Assembly: GCA_903642325.1 (NCBI GenBank)
Contig: CAHJWM010000004.1
Span: 104,062 to 168,061, forward strand
Direction of reading: 5' to 3'
Length of the DNA: 64,000 nt
Source: Myxococcales bacterium
GTDB lineage: Bacteria > Myxococcota_A > Polyangia > Polyangiales > Polyangiaceae
Part shown: piece after piece, positions 1 to 7,551 of the stretch
How the letters are laid out: each line of letters starts with the position of its first letter
Numbering within the stretch: position 1 is the first letter of the stretch
The notes under the pieces: model-generated
Seen by the model: the letters and a program-made list of their open reading frames with translations, nothing else
Told to the model about the DNA's origin: nothing
Database searches by the model: none
Translations under genes and position numbers: made by a program

Positions 1-284
1 AACGCTTCCGCTTTTGGAAACGCGCGTAGCTGGGGTAAATAAACGTGCTGAAAATGGGCGCCACGCTCGGTCGACAGCCGCTTTGCTTCGTGCGAGTCGG
101 GCTGCAAGCCCGTCACCTCGGGGATCAGTTTGTCGCCACCCTTGCCGATCAACTCGCGCACGAGTGACAGCTCGGTCTTGTAGCCATTGTGCTCGAGCAC
201 ATCGAACCAAGCTTGGGCGTGGGCGTCATTGCTATCGACCAAGGTGCCGTCGACGTCCAGGAGCACCACTTTCAACGCTTTCAT
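1..284 (-). CDS. HAD-family hydrolase/phosphatase (N-terminal part, cut by window edge)
   Basis: The reverse strand reads an open frame from the ATG at 282-284 to base 1 with no stop, so about 94 N-terminal residues are visible and the C-terminus lies outside the window. The start has the HAD motif I, DVDGTLVDS, at residues 10-18, where Asp10 would be the nucleophile and Asp12 the acid/base. It is followed by a helical cap-like stretch containing DAHAQAW, typical of phosphoglycolate or beta-phosphoglucomutase-like members. The start ATG overlaps the stop of the upstream cytidylyltransferase gene as ATGA, so it is probably translated as the last visible gene of the molybdenum hydroxylase operon. 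Substrate cannot be told from this fragment. Confidence 0.85.
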   Translation of the reverse strand, partial: MKALKVVLLDVDGTLVDSNDAHAQAWFDVLEHNGYKTELSLVRELIGKGGDKLIPEVTGLQPDSHEAKRLSTERGAHFQHVYLPQLRAFPKAEA

Positions 285-898
285 CGCGGCCCGACACGCA
301 TGCACCGTGCCAGCACCGACTCGGGTCGTAAATGCTGCGCGTCGGTCGCCGTATCCACGTCTTGTTCGCCGTCCGACCAGGGCAGGGCGCTGACCGACGC
401 CGGACCGTTCAAGAGCGCGCTGGCTCCCGCATCGCCGCGCAGGGCGGCGAGAGCGCCGAAATAGGCTTTTGGGAATAATGCCGGAACGGCGTTCTTTCCC
501 GCATAGCGAGACGCGGTGAGTGTTCGCGATTTTTCATATTCGCCGATCAGTTGATCTAAATGGAAAGCGGTCAAGCGCGGTTGGTCGCACAGCGCGACCA
601 GGAGCGCGTCACAGCACGATCGTCGTGCCCAAGCGCACGCTGTGCGAATCGAGCTGGCGACGCCTTCGCTCCAAGCGTCGTTGTTTATGACTTCTACCGG
701 CAATCCGCCGAGGGCGGCGCGCACAGCGTCGGCGTGCGCGCCGATCACCACGGCGCACGCTGTGGCCCGCGATTGACGAGCGCACTCTGCCGCAAGGCGC
801 ACGAGTGGCTGATCGCCATGAGGTAACAGCTGCTTCGGCGAACCCAAACGCCGTGACGCGCCCGCCGCCAAAATCGCACAAGCGACACGTGCGCTCAC
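281..898 (-). CDS. mocA: MocA/MobA-type molybdenum cofactor nucleotidyltransferase
   Basis: A 205-residue protein that should transfer a nucleotide (CMP in the MocA branch) to molybdopterin to make the dinucleotide cofactor of the hydroxylase encoded upstream. The N-terminal signature LAAGASRRLGSPKQLL is the NTP-binding loop of this family, and DALLVALCDQPRL is the second conserved block that holds the metal-binding Asp. I chose the GTG at 896-898 because it overlaps the xdhC stop as GTGA and puts the nucleotide-binding loop at the expected distance from the N-terminus; an open frame extends upstream to 1012 but lies inside xdhC. The adjacent XdhC chaperone supports MocA over MobA, though CTP versus GTP preference is inference. 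Confidence 0.87.
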   Translation of the reverse strand: MSARVACAILAAGASRRLGSPKQLLPHGDQPLVRLAAECARQSRATACAVVIGAHADAVRAALGGLPVEVINNDAWSEGVASSIRTACAWARRSCCDALLVALCDQPRLTAFHLDQLIGEYEKSRTLTASRYAGKNAVPALFPKAYFGALAALRGDAGASALLNGPASVSALPWSDGEQDVDTATDAQHLRPESVLARCMRVGPR

Positions 899-2073
899 TG
901 TGTCGCCTTGCGCGCCGACAGATACGACCGCTCGGACGCGAAGATTGGCTCTGGCTCGCTTTCGTGGATCGATCGCGAGCCGTAGCGCGACAGTGGCTCT
1001 GCATTCGCGCAAGCGAGCACCGCTTGAATTTCAGAGACGATCGACAATGCGATTTGCGCGGGCGTTTCTGCTCCGAGGTTCAGTCCGATGGGCGCTCGCA
1101 CGCGCGCTGGCAGCGGCCCGTGCTGGGTCGGAAAAAGCTCCGCGAACATTTTACGCGTACGTCGCTCGGGTCCGAGCACGCCGATGTATTGTGCTGGCGA
1201 GTCGAGCAGGACGCTCAGTGCGTTCAGGTCGCTCGAATAGTGATGGCTCATCACGACCCCGAGAGGCGTGCGATGAGCTTTTAGCTTTGCCGCCACGGCG
1301 TCCAGACCACCCAAATAAAGCTCGGCCCGCGCGGCAAAGCGCTCGCGCACGGACGCGCGCGGATTCGCGTCGCACACCGTCACGCCCAGCCCGAGCGCCG
1401 AAGCGAGCTCGACCACCGGCAATGCATCGGGCCCAGCTCCGAACACGAACAAGTGCGGCGCCGGTGACACGACTTCCAGCAGGGCTTGGAAGCCGTCGCC
1501 ACGCACGAGGCGAGATCTTGGTTGGGTCTCCCCGAGCACGCCTGCGGCGGCCCAGCTCAACGCGGCGCAGGCCGCTGGCTCGGCGATGGAGCCCATGGCG
1601 ATACCCTTTTCCGTCAGCGTTAGCCGACTGCCGACGGGCACACTCGCCACATTCGATTCGAAAACGGTGAGCAAAGCGCCGCGCTGCTCGGCGGCAAGGC
1701 AAGATTCGATGAACGTGAGCGAATCGGGCGCGCGCCCCCGATGAACGCGCTCAATCAAGATATCCACCGCGCCGTCGCAGCCGCTGCCACGGGGGGCTTC
1801 GGCATCGGGCTGTTCGCTCTCTTCCAGACCGGCTTCGTAGCGGACGCAGACGGCATGCTCGCGCGTGAGCCAAGGCCCCTTTCGTACGAGGCTGGCTTCC
1901 AAGCAGCCGCCGCTGACCGACCCAGCCAGAACCTGGCCGTTGGCAAACAGGAGCCTTGCTCCGGCGTGGCGATAGGCAGACCCGCGCACCCGCATCACGC
2001 TCGCCAGCCAGCAAGGCTCGTTTCTTTGCTCCGCCGCTTGTGCGGCCCGACAAATCTCGAGGAGCTCGGCCAT
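895..2073 (-). CDS. XdhC/CoxI-family molybdoenzyme maturation factor (PaoD-like)
   Basis: A 392-residue XdhC/CoxI protein. Members of the family bind the molybdenum cofactor, help its sulfuration, and insert it into xanthine dehydrogenase-type enzymes. The N-terminal CoxI domain has the conserved GSVSGGCLEASL segment, and the C-terminal half has a Rossmann fold beginning FVFGAGPDALPVVELA. The ATG at 2071-2073 lies 7 bases past the stop of the molybdopterin subunit gene; a longer in-frame start at 2187 would run well into that gene and is less likely. The gene is fourth in a Fe-S, FAD, Mo, XdhC order that matches paoABCD of E. coli, so PaoD is the closest named model. Confidence 0.88.
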   Translation of the reverse strand: MAELLEICRAAQAAEQRNEPCWLASVMRVRGSAYRHAGARLLFANGQVLAGSVSGGCLEASLVRKGPWLTREHAVCVRYEAGLEESEQPDAEAPRGSGCDGAVDILIERVHRGRAPDSLTFIESCLAAEQRGALLTVFESNVASVPVGSRLTLTEKGIAMGSIAEPAACAALSWAAAGVLGETQPRSRLVRGDGFQALLEVVSPAPHLFVFGAGPDALPVVELASALGLGVTVCDANPRASVRERFAARAELYLGGLDAVAAKLKAHRTPLGVVMSHHYSSDLNALSVLLDSPAQYIGVLGPERRTRKMFAELFPTQHGPLPARVRAPIGLNLGAETPAQIALSIVSEIQAVLACANAEPLSRYGSRSIHESEPEPIFASERSYLSARKATQ

Positions 2074-2080
2074 GGCGACG

Positions 2081-4294
2081 TTAGATGAGCTTATCCAAGG
2101 TGATCGGAAGGTCGCGAACGCGCTTGCCGGTCGCGTTGTACACGGCGTTCGCAATCGCCGCGCTGATACCCGTGATCCCGATTTCACCGATGCCTTTGGC
2201 CCCGATTTCGTTCACGTGCGGATCATGCTCGTCGACCATGAGGACGACCAGCTCTGGGACGTCCGCGTGAACGGGCACGTGATAATCAGCGAGATCACGG
2301 GTCACCACGCGGCCCGATCGCGCATCGCGCACCGAGTGTTCTTCGAGTGCAAAGCCGATGCCCCAGACCATGCCCCCGTAGAATTGACTCCGCGCGGTCT
2401 TGGGGTTCAAGATTTTACCAGCTGCAAATGCCCCCACGGCCCGGGCTACGCGCACCTCAGCCGTGTCTTCGTCGACGCGAACCTCCACGAATTGCGCGCC
2501 GAACGAGTGCAGCGAATACTGCGCGCGCTCGAGCTTCTCGACGCTGGAAATCTGGGCGCTGATCTCCGAACCGCCCGAGCGCGCAACCAGCGCCGACAGC
2601 GAATCCTGCTTGCCCGGTTGTCCCTGAGCCGTGAGCTGGCCGCCGGACAGCAAAACCGCGTCCGCTTTCAAGCCATGCAAAGCCGATTGAGGATCGGCGA
2701 GCGCGGTCGCGATCAGCTTTTCACGGAGCGCGAGCGCGGCGAGCCTCACCGCCGAGCCGGTGCTGGAAGCGGTCTGCGAACCGCCCGAGACCGGGGTTTC
2801 TGGCATGATCGTGTCGCCGAGCTCGAAAGTGACGGTTTCGAGCGGCACGCCCAGCGCATCCGCCGCAATCTGCGCCATGATCGTGTAGGTGCCAGTGCCA
2901 ATATCTTGCGAGCCTGCCTGGACCAGCAGGCTTCCATCGCGTCGGAATTTGGCAACCGCGGATGAGCCACTTTGCCGAGCGGGGTAGGTTGCGGTCGCCA
3001 TGCCATAGCCAACCAACCAGCAACCGTCGCGCATGGCGCGGGGTGTGGCATTGCGCCTGGACCAGCCGAAGCGGGCTGCGCCTTGCTCGTAACACTCGCG
3101 CAGTGACTTGCTGGACCAAGGTTTGTCTTCGCCTTCGTCTCGCTCGGCGTAATTTTCGAGCCGCAGCTGGAGCGGGTCGAGCTTGAGCTCGACCGCCAGC
3201 TCATCCATCGCCGACTCCAGGGCGAAAGTGCCTGTAGATTCACCAGGCGCGCGCATGAAGGTGGGCGTCGGGATATCGAGCTTCACTAGACGGTGGGTGG
3301 TGCGCACGTTCGGACACGAATACAGCATCCGCGTGACGACGGCGGCGGGCTCGACGAACTCGTCGAATCGAGACGTTTCGGAGACCGATTCGTGTTGCAC
3401 GGCCAGCAGCTTGCCCTTGCGGTCGGCTGCCAGCACCAAGTGCTGAATCGTCTTTGGACGGTGTCCGACGAGGGAAAACATTTGTTGGCGGGTGAGGGCC
3501 AGCTTCACCGGCCGCTGCGCAACGCGCGCGGCGATCGCGGCGAGGCCGACGTGCGACCACGGAGACCCCTTGCAGCCGAAACCGCCGCCGACGAAGCGCG
3601 AGATCACGCGCACGTTGGCCGCTGGAATGCCGAACAGCGCCGACACTTTCTTGCGCACCGCGAAGATACCTTGCGACGTGTCGTAGAGCGTGACGTGATC
3701 CTCGCCCTGCCAAACCACGGTGAGCGCGTGCGGCTCCATCGGATTGTGATTTTGAACGGGCGTACTGTATGTCTGATCAATCCGCACCGCCGCGCCGTTC
3801 ACGGCGGCCTCGACATCGCCGCGTTTCGTGTCGGCGTCTCCGCTGGGCCCCGCCTTTTTTGGCTTGTAGCGGTCCTGACCAATCGGCATCAGGTCGGCGT
3901 GAAGCTCGTCTGCCGCGTAAGTTGCGCTGACGAGAAACGCAGCTTCCTGAGCACTCTCCAAGGTGCTGGCCACAACGATGGCGATCGGTTGATCCGGGTA
4001 GTGAATTTCATCTTCCTGTAGGACCTGCAAGATGCGGTCGTTCGGGTCGGTCTTCTTCTTGGCGCCCGGTAGCGGCGGCACGTTCCCAGATGTGATCACG
4101 TGCAGAACGCCGGGTACTTGCTCGGCCCGGCGAGTGTCGATCGAACGCAGGTGGCCGCGCCCTACCGCACTCGTCACGAGCACGGCGTGCGCGACGTTGG
4201 CCACCGGAATCTCCGCGGCGTATTGAGCCTTGCCCGTCACCTTCAGCGGGCCGTCCACACGCGACACGGGACGCCCGACATTTCCGAATGTCAT
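2081..4294 (-). CDS. paoC: Aldehyde oxidase/xanthine dehydrogenase-family molybdopterin-binding subunit
   Basis: A 737-residue large subunit of a molybdenum hydroxylase, close in length to E. coli PaoC (YagR). It binds the pterin cofactor and carries out the oxidation of an aldehyde or N-heterocycle. The start GRPVSRVDGPLKVTGKAQYA is the typical N-terminus of the family. A glycine-rich block RFVGGGFGCKG is a cofactor-binding loop, and near the C-terminus GAKGIGEIGITG holds the Glu expected to act as catalytic base. The start ATG at 4292-4294 overlaps the stop of the FAD subunit (ATGA), so the three subunits are translationally coupled. The true substrate is unknown; the paoC name rests on gene order and subunit lengths. 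Confidence 0.9.
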   Translation of the reverse strand: MTFGNVGRPVSRVDGPLKVTGKAQYAAEIPVANVAHAVLVTSAVGRGHLRSIDTRRAEQVPGVLHVITSGNVPPLPGAKKKTDPNDRILQVLQEDEIHYPDQPIAIVVASTLESAQEAAFLVSATYAADELHADLMPIGQDRYKPKKAGPSGDADTKRGDVEAAVNGAAVRIDQTYSTPVQNHNPMEPHALTVVWQGEDHVTLYDTSQGIFAVRKKVSALFGIPAANVRVISRFVGGGFGCKGSPWSHVGLAAIAARVAQRPVKLALTRQQMFSLVGHRPKTIQHLVLAADRKGKLLAVQHESVSETSRFDEFVEPAAVVTRMLYSCPNVRTTHRLVKLDIPTPTFMRAPGESTGTFALESAMDELAVELKLDPLQLRLENYAERDEGEDKPWSSKSLRECYEQGAARFGWSRRNATPRAMRDGCWLVGYGMATATYPARQSGSSAVAKFRRDGSLLVQAGSQDIGTGTYTIMAQIAADALGVPLETVTFELGDTIMPETPVSGGSQTASSTGSAVRLAALALREKLIATALADPQSALHGLKADAVLLSGGQLTAQGQPGKQDSLSALVARSGGSEISAQISSVEKLERAQYSLHSFGAQFVEVRVDEDTAEVRVARAVGAFAAGKILNPKTARSQFYGGMVWGIGFALEEHSVRDARSGRVVTRDLADYHVPVHADVPELVVLMVDEHDPHVNEIGAKGIGEIGITGISAAIANAVYNATGKRVRDLPITLDKLI

Positions 4295-5274
4295 AGAACG
4301 CCTCCCACTCGCTCGAGCGCGCGCACGATGACGCGGCGGGCAAGCTGGACTTTGAATCCATTGTGCTCCGTAGTCCGGGCGTCACTCATGGCCAGGGCGG
4401 CCGCGGCCTGAAACACTTCCCGAGTTGCGGGTCTACCGACCAGCGCCTGCTCGACCTCCATGCAGCGCCAAGGCTTGGTCCCGACGCCACCCAACGCGAC
4501 GCGAGCCTGCCTAATGATCTGACCGTCGAGATCGATCGCAGCGGCGCTGGAAGCCAAGGCAAAGGCGTAGGAAGCGCGGTCGCGCGCCTTCACATAAGCC
4601 GAACGGGCCGAAAATGAAGTTTTTGGCAGTGAGACGTGGGTCACGAGTTCGCCGTGCTTTAGTGCGCTTTCGATCTCCGGATGCGCGCCCGGCAAGGTGT
4701 GAAAATCGGCGAGGAAAATGCTTCGTTCCCCGTCGGGCCCACGCGTGTGCACGACTGCGTCCATCGCAAGGAGAGCGACGCACATGTCGGAGGGATGGAG
4801 CGCGATGCACTGGTCGCTGACCCCGAGCACGGCATGCATTCGGGAATAGCCGGCCAACGCTGCGCATCCAGAGCCGGCCTTACGCTTGTTGCAGGCGCTC
4901 ACTGCAACGTCGCGAAAATAAGCGCAGCGCGTGCGCTGTAGCAAATTCCCGCCGACGGTGGCCATGTTGCGCAGCTGCGGGGAGGCGCCTGATAACAACG
5001 CCTGGGACAGTGCGGGAAAGCCCGCGAGGATTGCGGGGTGCTCGGCAAGGTCGCTGTTACTGACGAGCGCGCCGATCCGCACGCCGTCCGCGGCGACCTC
5101 GATTTGTCGCCAGGGCAGGGCAGACAGATCCACCAAGAGCTCAGGCTGTTCGACGTCCAGCCGAAGCAAATCAACCAGTAGCGTGCCGCCGGCGATAAAC
5201 CGTGCGCCGGTGGTTTGACCGCTGCGGATGGCTTCCGATTCTTGAGCGGGCTTCTGATAGTCGAAGTTTCGCAA
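4291..5274 (-). CDS. paoB: FAD-binding subunit of molybdenum hydroxylase (YagS/PaoB-like)
   Basis: A 327-residue FAD subunit that passes electrons from the Mo/Fe-S subunits to an acceptor. FIAGGTLLVDLLRLD is the flavin-binding loop of the CoxM family, and RNMATVGGNLLQRTRC is the second FAD-contact block. A Cys cluster around CAYFRDVAVSACNKRKAGSGC suggests the extra [4Fe-4S] insertion known from PaoB/HcrB-type subunits. I chose the TTG at 5272-5274, 4 bases after the stop of the Fe-S subunit, because it puts the expected N-terminal FDY block right at the start; an ATG at 5361 would overlap the upstream gene by 83 bases. The start choice is moderately uncertain. Confidence 0.86.
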   Translation of the reverse strand: MRNFDYQKPAQESEAIRSGQTTGARFIAGGTLLVDLLRLDVEQPELLVDLSALPWRQIEVAADGVRIGALVSNSDLAEHPAILAGFPALSQALLSGASPQLRNMATVGGNLLQRTRCAYFRDVAVSACNKRKAGSGCAALAGYSRMHAVLGVSDQCIALHPSDMCVALLAMDAVVHTRGPDGERSIFLADFHTLPGAHPEIESALKHGELVTHVSLPKTSFSARSAYVKARDRASYAFALASSAAAIDLDGQIIRQARVALGGVGTKPWRCMEVEQALVGRPATREVFQAAAALAMSDARTTEHNGFKVQLARRVIVRALERVGGVL

Positions 5275-5278
5275 GGCG

Positions 5279-6331
5279 TCAGCTTGGCACGGTTTCGAGA
5301 CGCGCCTTTTGGATTGCGGATACGATGTTCGGGTAGGCCCCGCAACGACAGATATTGCCACTCATGTGCTCACGCACTTCGGCGTCCGTGTGCGCGCGAT
5401 TTTCCATGATCAAACCAAGCGCGCTCATGATTTGTCCGGGCGTGCAGTAACCACACTGGAGCGCGTCTTCCTCTACGAATGCAGCCTGCATGGCATGCAA
5501 TCGCTCGCCTTTCGCTAGGCCCTCAATCGTCGTTACGGGCGCCTCGCCGACCATGATGGCCAGCGTCAAGCAGGCGTTCACACGCTTGCCCGCCACGAGT
5601 ACGGTGCAGGCCCCGCACTGCCCGTGATCGCAGCCCTTTTTGCTGCCGGTGAGCCCGAGGCGTTCGCGCAGCGCGTCGAGCAAGGAGACCCGCGGTTCGA
5701 CTTCCAGCTCATGGGCCTGCCCGTTCACGTTGAGCGTGATCTTGCGCGCTCTATTGATCGGCACGGGCGGAGCGGCCGGACCCGATGGGGGCGGGGCATG
5801 TGGACGACAGCCATCGGCCGTCAGCAGCGCGAACGCGCCGACCAAGCTGGCCAATACGACTTCACGTCGAGAAATCGTTGCAGGGTGCGGGCCAATGGCC
5901 TGCGTACCGGCGATGCTCAGCGCCTCCGCCAAGCCTTTCAACGCTAAACGCGAATCGGTAGCCAGTAGAGAATGTCGAGCAACGACACTGCCGCCGCCGC
6001 TCAACACGACGAGCGACAGTTCATGAGCCGGGGCGCCCGGCGCGAAGCCACAGGCAACTCGCAACTCGTCCACCGCGGCCGCCCGGATCCCGATGTTCGA
6101 GCCCTGGATGTCGACTTCATCGTCCGGCTGAAAAACGAACACAGCCCCGCGCGCGACTAGTATCAAGGCGGCGCCTAAACCGCGCAACTCGGCGCGAATT
6201 TGCTCCAGGGTCAGAGATTCCTGCAACTGGAGCTCGTTGTGAAAGGCGATCACCATGGGCTGACCGCGATTCATGGGTAGGCCCAACGCCAGCAACGACG
6301 GGTGCAAGAAAAGAGACGCGACGCGCATCAT
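5279..6331 (-). CDS. paoA: [2Fe-2S] subunit of molybdenum hydroxylase with an extra N-terminal domain and an internal Tat-like motif
   Basis: A 350-residue protein, much longer than the usual 160-230. Residues about 195-350 are the standard two-cluster domain: ferredoxin-like Cys234, Cys239, Cys242 and Cys254, then Cys293, Cys296, Cys328 and Cys330. Before it, residues 154-175 read SRREVVLASLVGAFALL, a twin-arginine signal-like stretch such as PaoA carries at its N-terminus, but here it is internal. Residues about 20-150 form an extra alpha/beta-looking domain that begins PMVIAFHNELQ; it faintly recalls redoxin domains but has no active-site Cys pair. First gene of the operon, divergent from ku. 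The start could also be Met20 or Met26. Whether the internal signal works is unknown. Confidence 0.88.
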   Translation of the reverse strand: MMRVASLFLHPSLLALGLPMNRGQPMVIAFHNELQLQESLTLEQIRAELRGLGAALILVARGAVFVFQPDDEVDIQGSNIGIRAAAVDELRVACGFAPGAPAHELSLVVLSGGGSVVARHSLLATDSRLALKGLAEALSIAGTQAIGPHPATISRREVVLASLVGAFALLTADGCRPHAPPPSGPAAPPVPINRARKITLNVNGQAHELEVEPRVSLLDALRERLGLTGSKKGCDHGQCGACTVLVAGKRVNACLTLAIMVGEAPVTTIEGLAKGERLHAMQAAFVEEDALQCGYCTPGQIMSALGLIMENRAHTDAEVREHMSGNICRCGAYPNIVSAIQKARLETVPS

Positions 6332-6566
6332 TTATAGGACGACGGCGGGAGAGCAAAGGCTGTACCGTCCGCGATTGCGGGGGTTCGCTGCGCGCTGCGC
6401 TTTAGCCGTGGCGGAAGTGCTTCGGCCTGTTCGCCACGCGCGCGCCATTTTGCGACATCACGGTCATTCGAATTGAGCTGAGACGCTGGACGTCGTGAGC
6501 GCCGCTAGTCGGGTCGCGCCGGGGCGGGCCGGAACTGGCACGGACGCTGCACCGGCGATGCTACTT

Positions 6567-6598
6567 ATAGACGCGAGCGAAAATAGACGCGAGCGAAA
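6567..6598. repeat. Perfect 16-bp tandem duplication upstream of ku
   Basis: The unit ATAGACGCGAGCGAAA occurs twice head to tail (6567-6582 and 6583-6598), ending 20 bases before the ku start codon. It lies in the divergent region between the molybdenum hydroxylase operon and ku. It could be a slippage product or a paired protein-binding site; the sequence alone does not decide. Confidence 0.8.
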
Positions 6599-6617
6599 AA
6601 GCCCCGGGAGCGCAACG

Positions 6618-7532
6618 ATGGCGAGAGCAATTTGGAGTGGCAGCCTGGGCTTCGGCTTGGTGCAAATACCGGTCAGCCTGCACGGCGCGGAGGAAGCGGA
6701 CGAGTTGTCGTTGACGCTGCTCGACAAGCGCGACTTTTCCCCGGTCGGCTATGAGCGAATCAACAAGAAGACCGGCAAAGAAGTGAAGTGGGAGGACACG
6801 GTCAAAGGTTACGAGTCGGCCCCCGGCAAATACGTGGTGCTGAGCGAGCGGGATTTCGCCGAAGCAAACCCTAAAGCCACGCATGAAATCGATATCCTGG
6901 ATTTCGTCGAGCTGGCCGCGATAGACCCTCACTTCATCGACAAGCCATACGTGATCGTGCCCGACAAGTACGGCAAAAAGTCCTACGCGCTCTTGCGTGA
7001 GGTGTTGAAGCGCTCGGGCAAGGCCGGCATCGCCAAGCTCGTGCTCCGCTCGCGCCAGCACTTGTGCGCGGTGATTCCGCACGGCAAAGCGCTGTCCTTG
7101 CTGATCTTGCGCTTCGCGGATGAACTGCGCGGCACCGATGACCTGGAGTTGCCAGACGAGAATCTGAAGAAGCTCGGCATCAGTGCCAAGGAGCTCGACA
7201 TGGCCGAGCAGTTAGTTTCCGGCATGGTCAACGAATGGCATCCGGAAAAATACCGGGATGACTACCGGAAAGATCTGCTGGCGATGATTCACTCGCGGGC
7301 CAAAGCAGGCAAGGTAAACAGCGTCTCGAAGGAGCCCGCAAAGGCGTTGCGGCCGCCGAAGCCTGCCAAAGTCGTGGACCTAGTCGCCCTGCTCACCCAG
7401 AGCATGGCCGCCGGACGCGGTCATGGTAGCGCGCGTAACGACGCCAGCCGCAAGGCTACGGCGCATAGCAAAACCGCTAAAAAGACCGGTACGAAAGCAC
7501 GGGCCGAAGCGGCTCATCGTAGATCGGCGTGA
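6618..7532 (+). CDS. ku: Ku protein, non-homologous end joining
   Basis: A 304-residue bacterial Ku that forms a homodimeric ring on double-strand DNA ends and recruits LigD. The N-terminus MARAIWSGSLGFGLVQIPVSL is the family hallmark, and the core beta-barrel follows to about residue 250. The C-terminal 50 residues are rich in Lys, Ala and Arg, a flexible DNA-binding tail as seen in several bacterial Ku proteins. I chose the ATG at 6618, preceded by GGGAG, since upstream in-frame starts would add residues foreign to the family. ligD begins 19 bases downstream, so the two form one transcription unit. Confidence 0.95.
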   Translation: MARAIWSGSLGFGLVQIPVSLHGAEEADELSLTLLDKRDFSPVGYERINKKTGKEVKWEDTVKGYESAPGKYVVLSERDFAEANPKATHEIDILDFVELAAIDPHFIDKPYVIVPDKYGKKSYALLREVLKRSGKAGIAKLVLRSRQHLCAVIPHGKALSLLILRFADELRGTDDLELPDENLKKLGISAKELDMAEQLVSGMVNEWHPEKYRDDYRKDLLAMIHSRAKAGKVNSVSKEPAKALRPPKPAKVVDLVALLTQSMAAGRGHGSARNDASRKATAHSKTAKKTGTKARAEAAHRRSA

Positions 7533-7551
7533 GCCCTAGCGGAGCTGAACC

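Noticed and set aside
3293..4021. 242-codon plus-strand frame inside the molybdopterin subunit
   Set aside because: Antisense shadow of a gene with strong family similarity.
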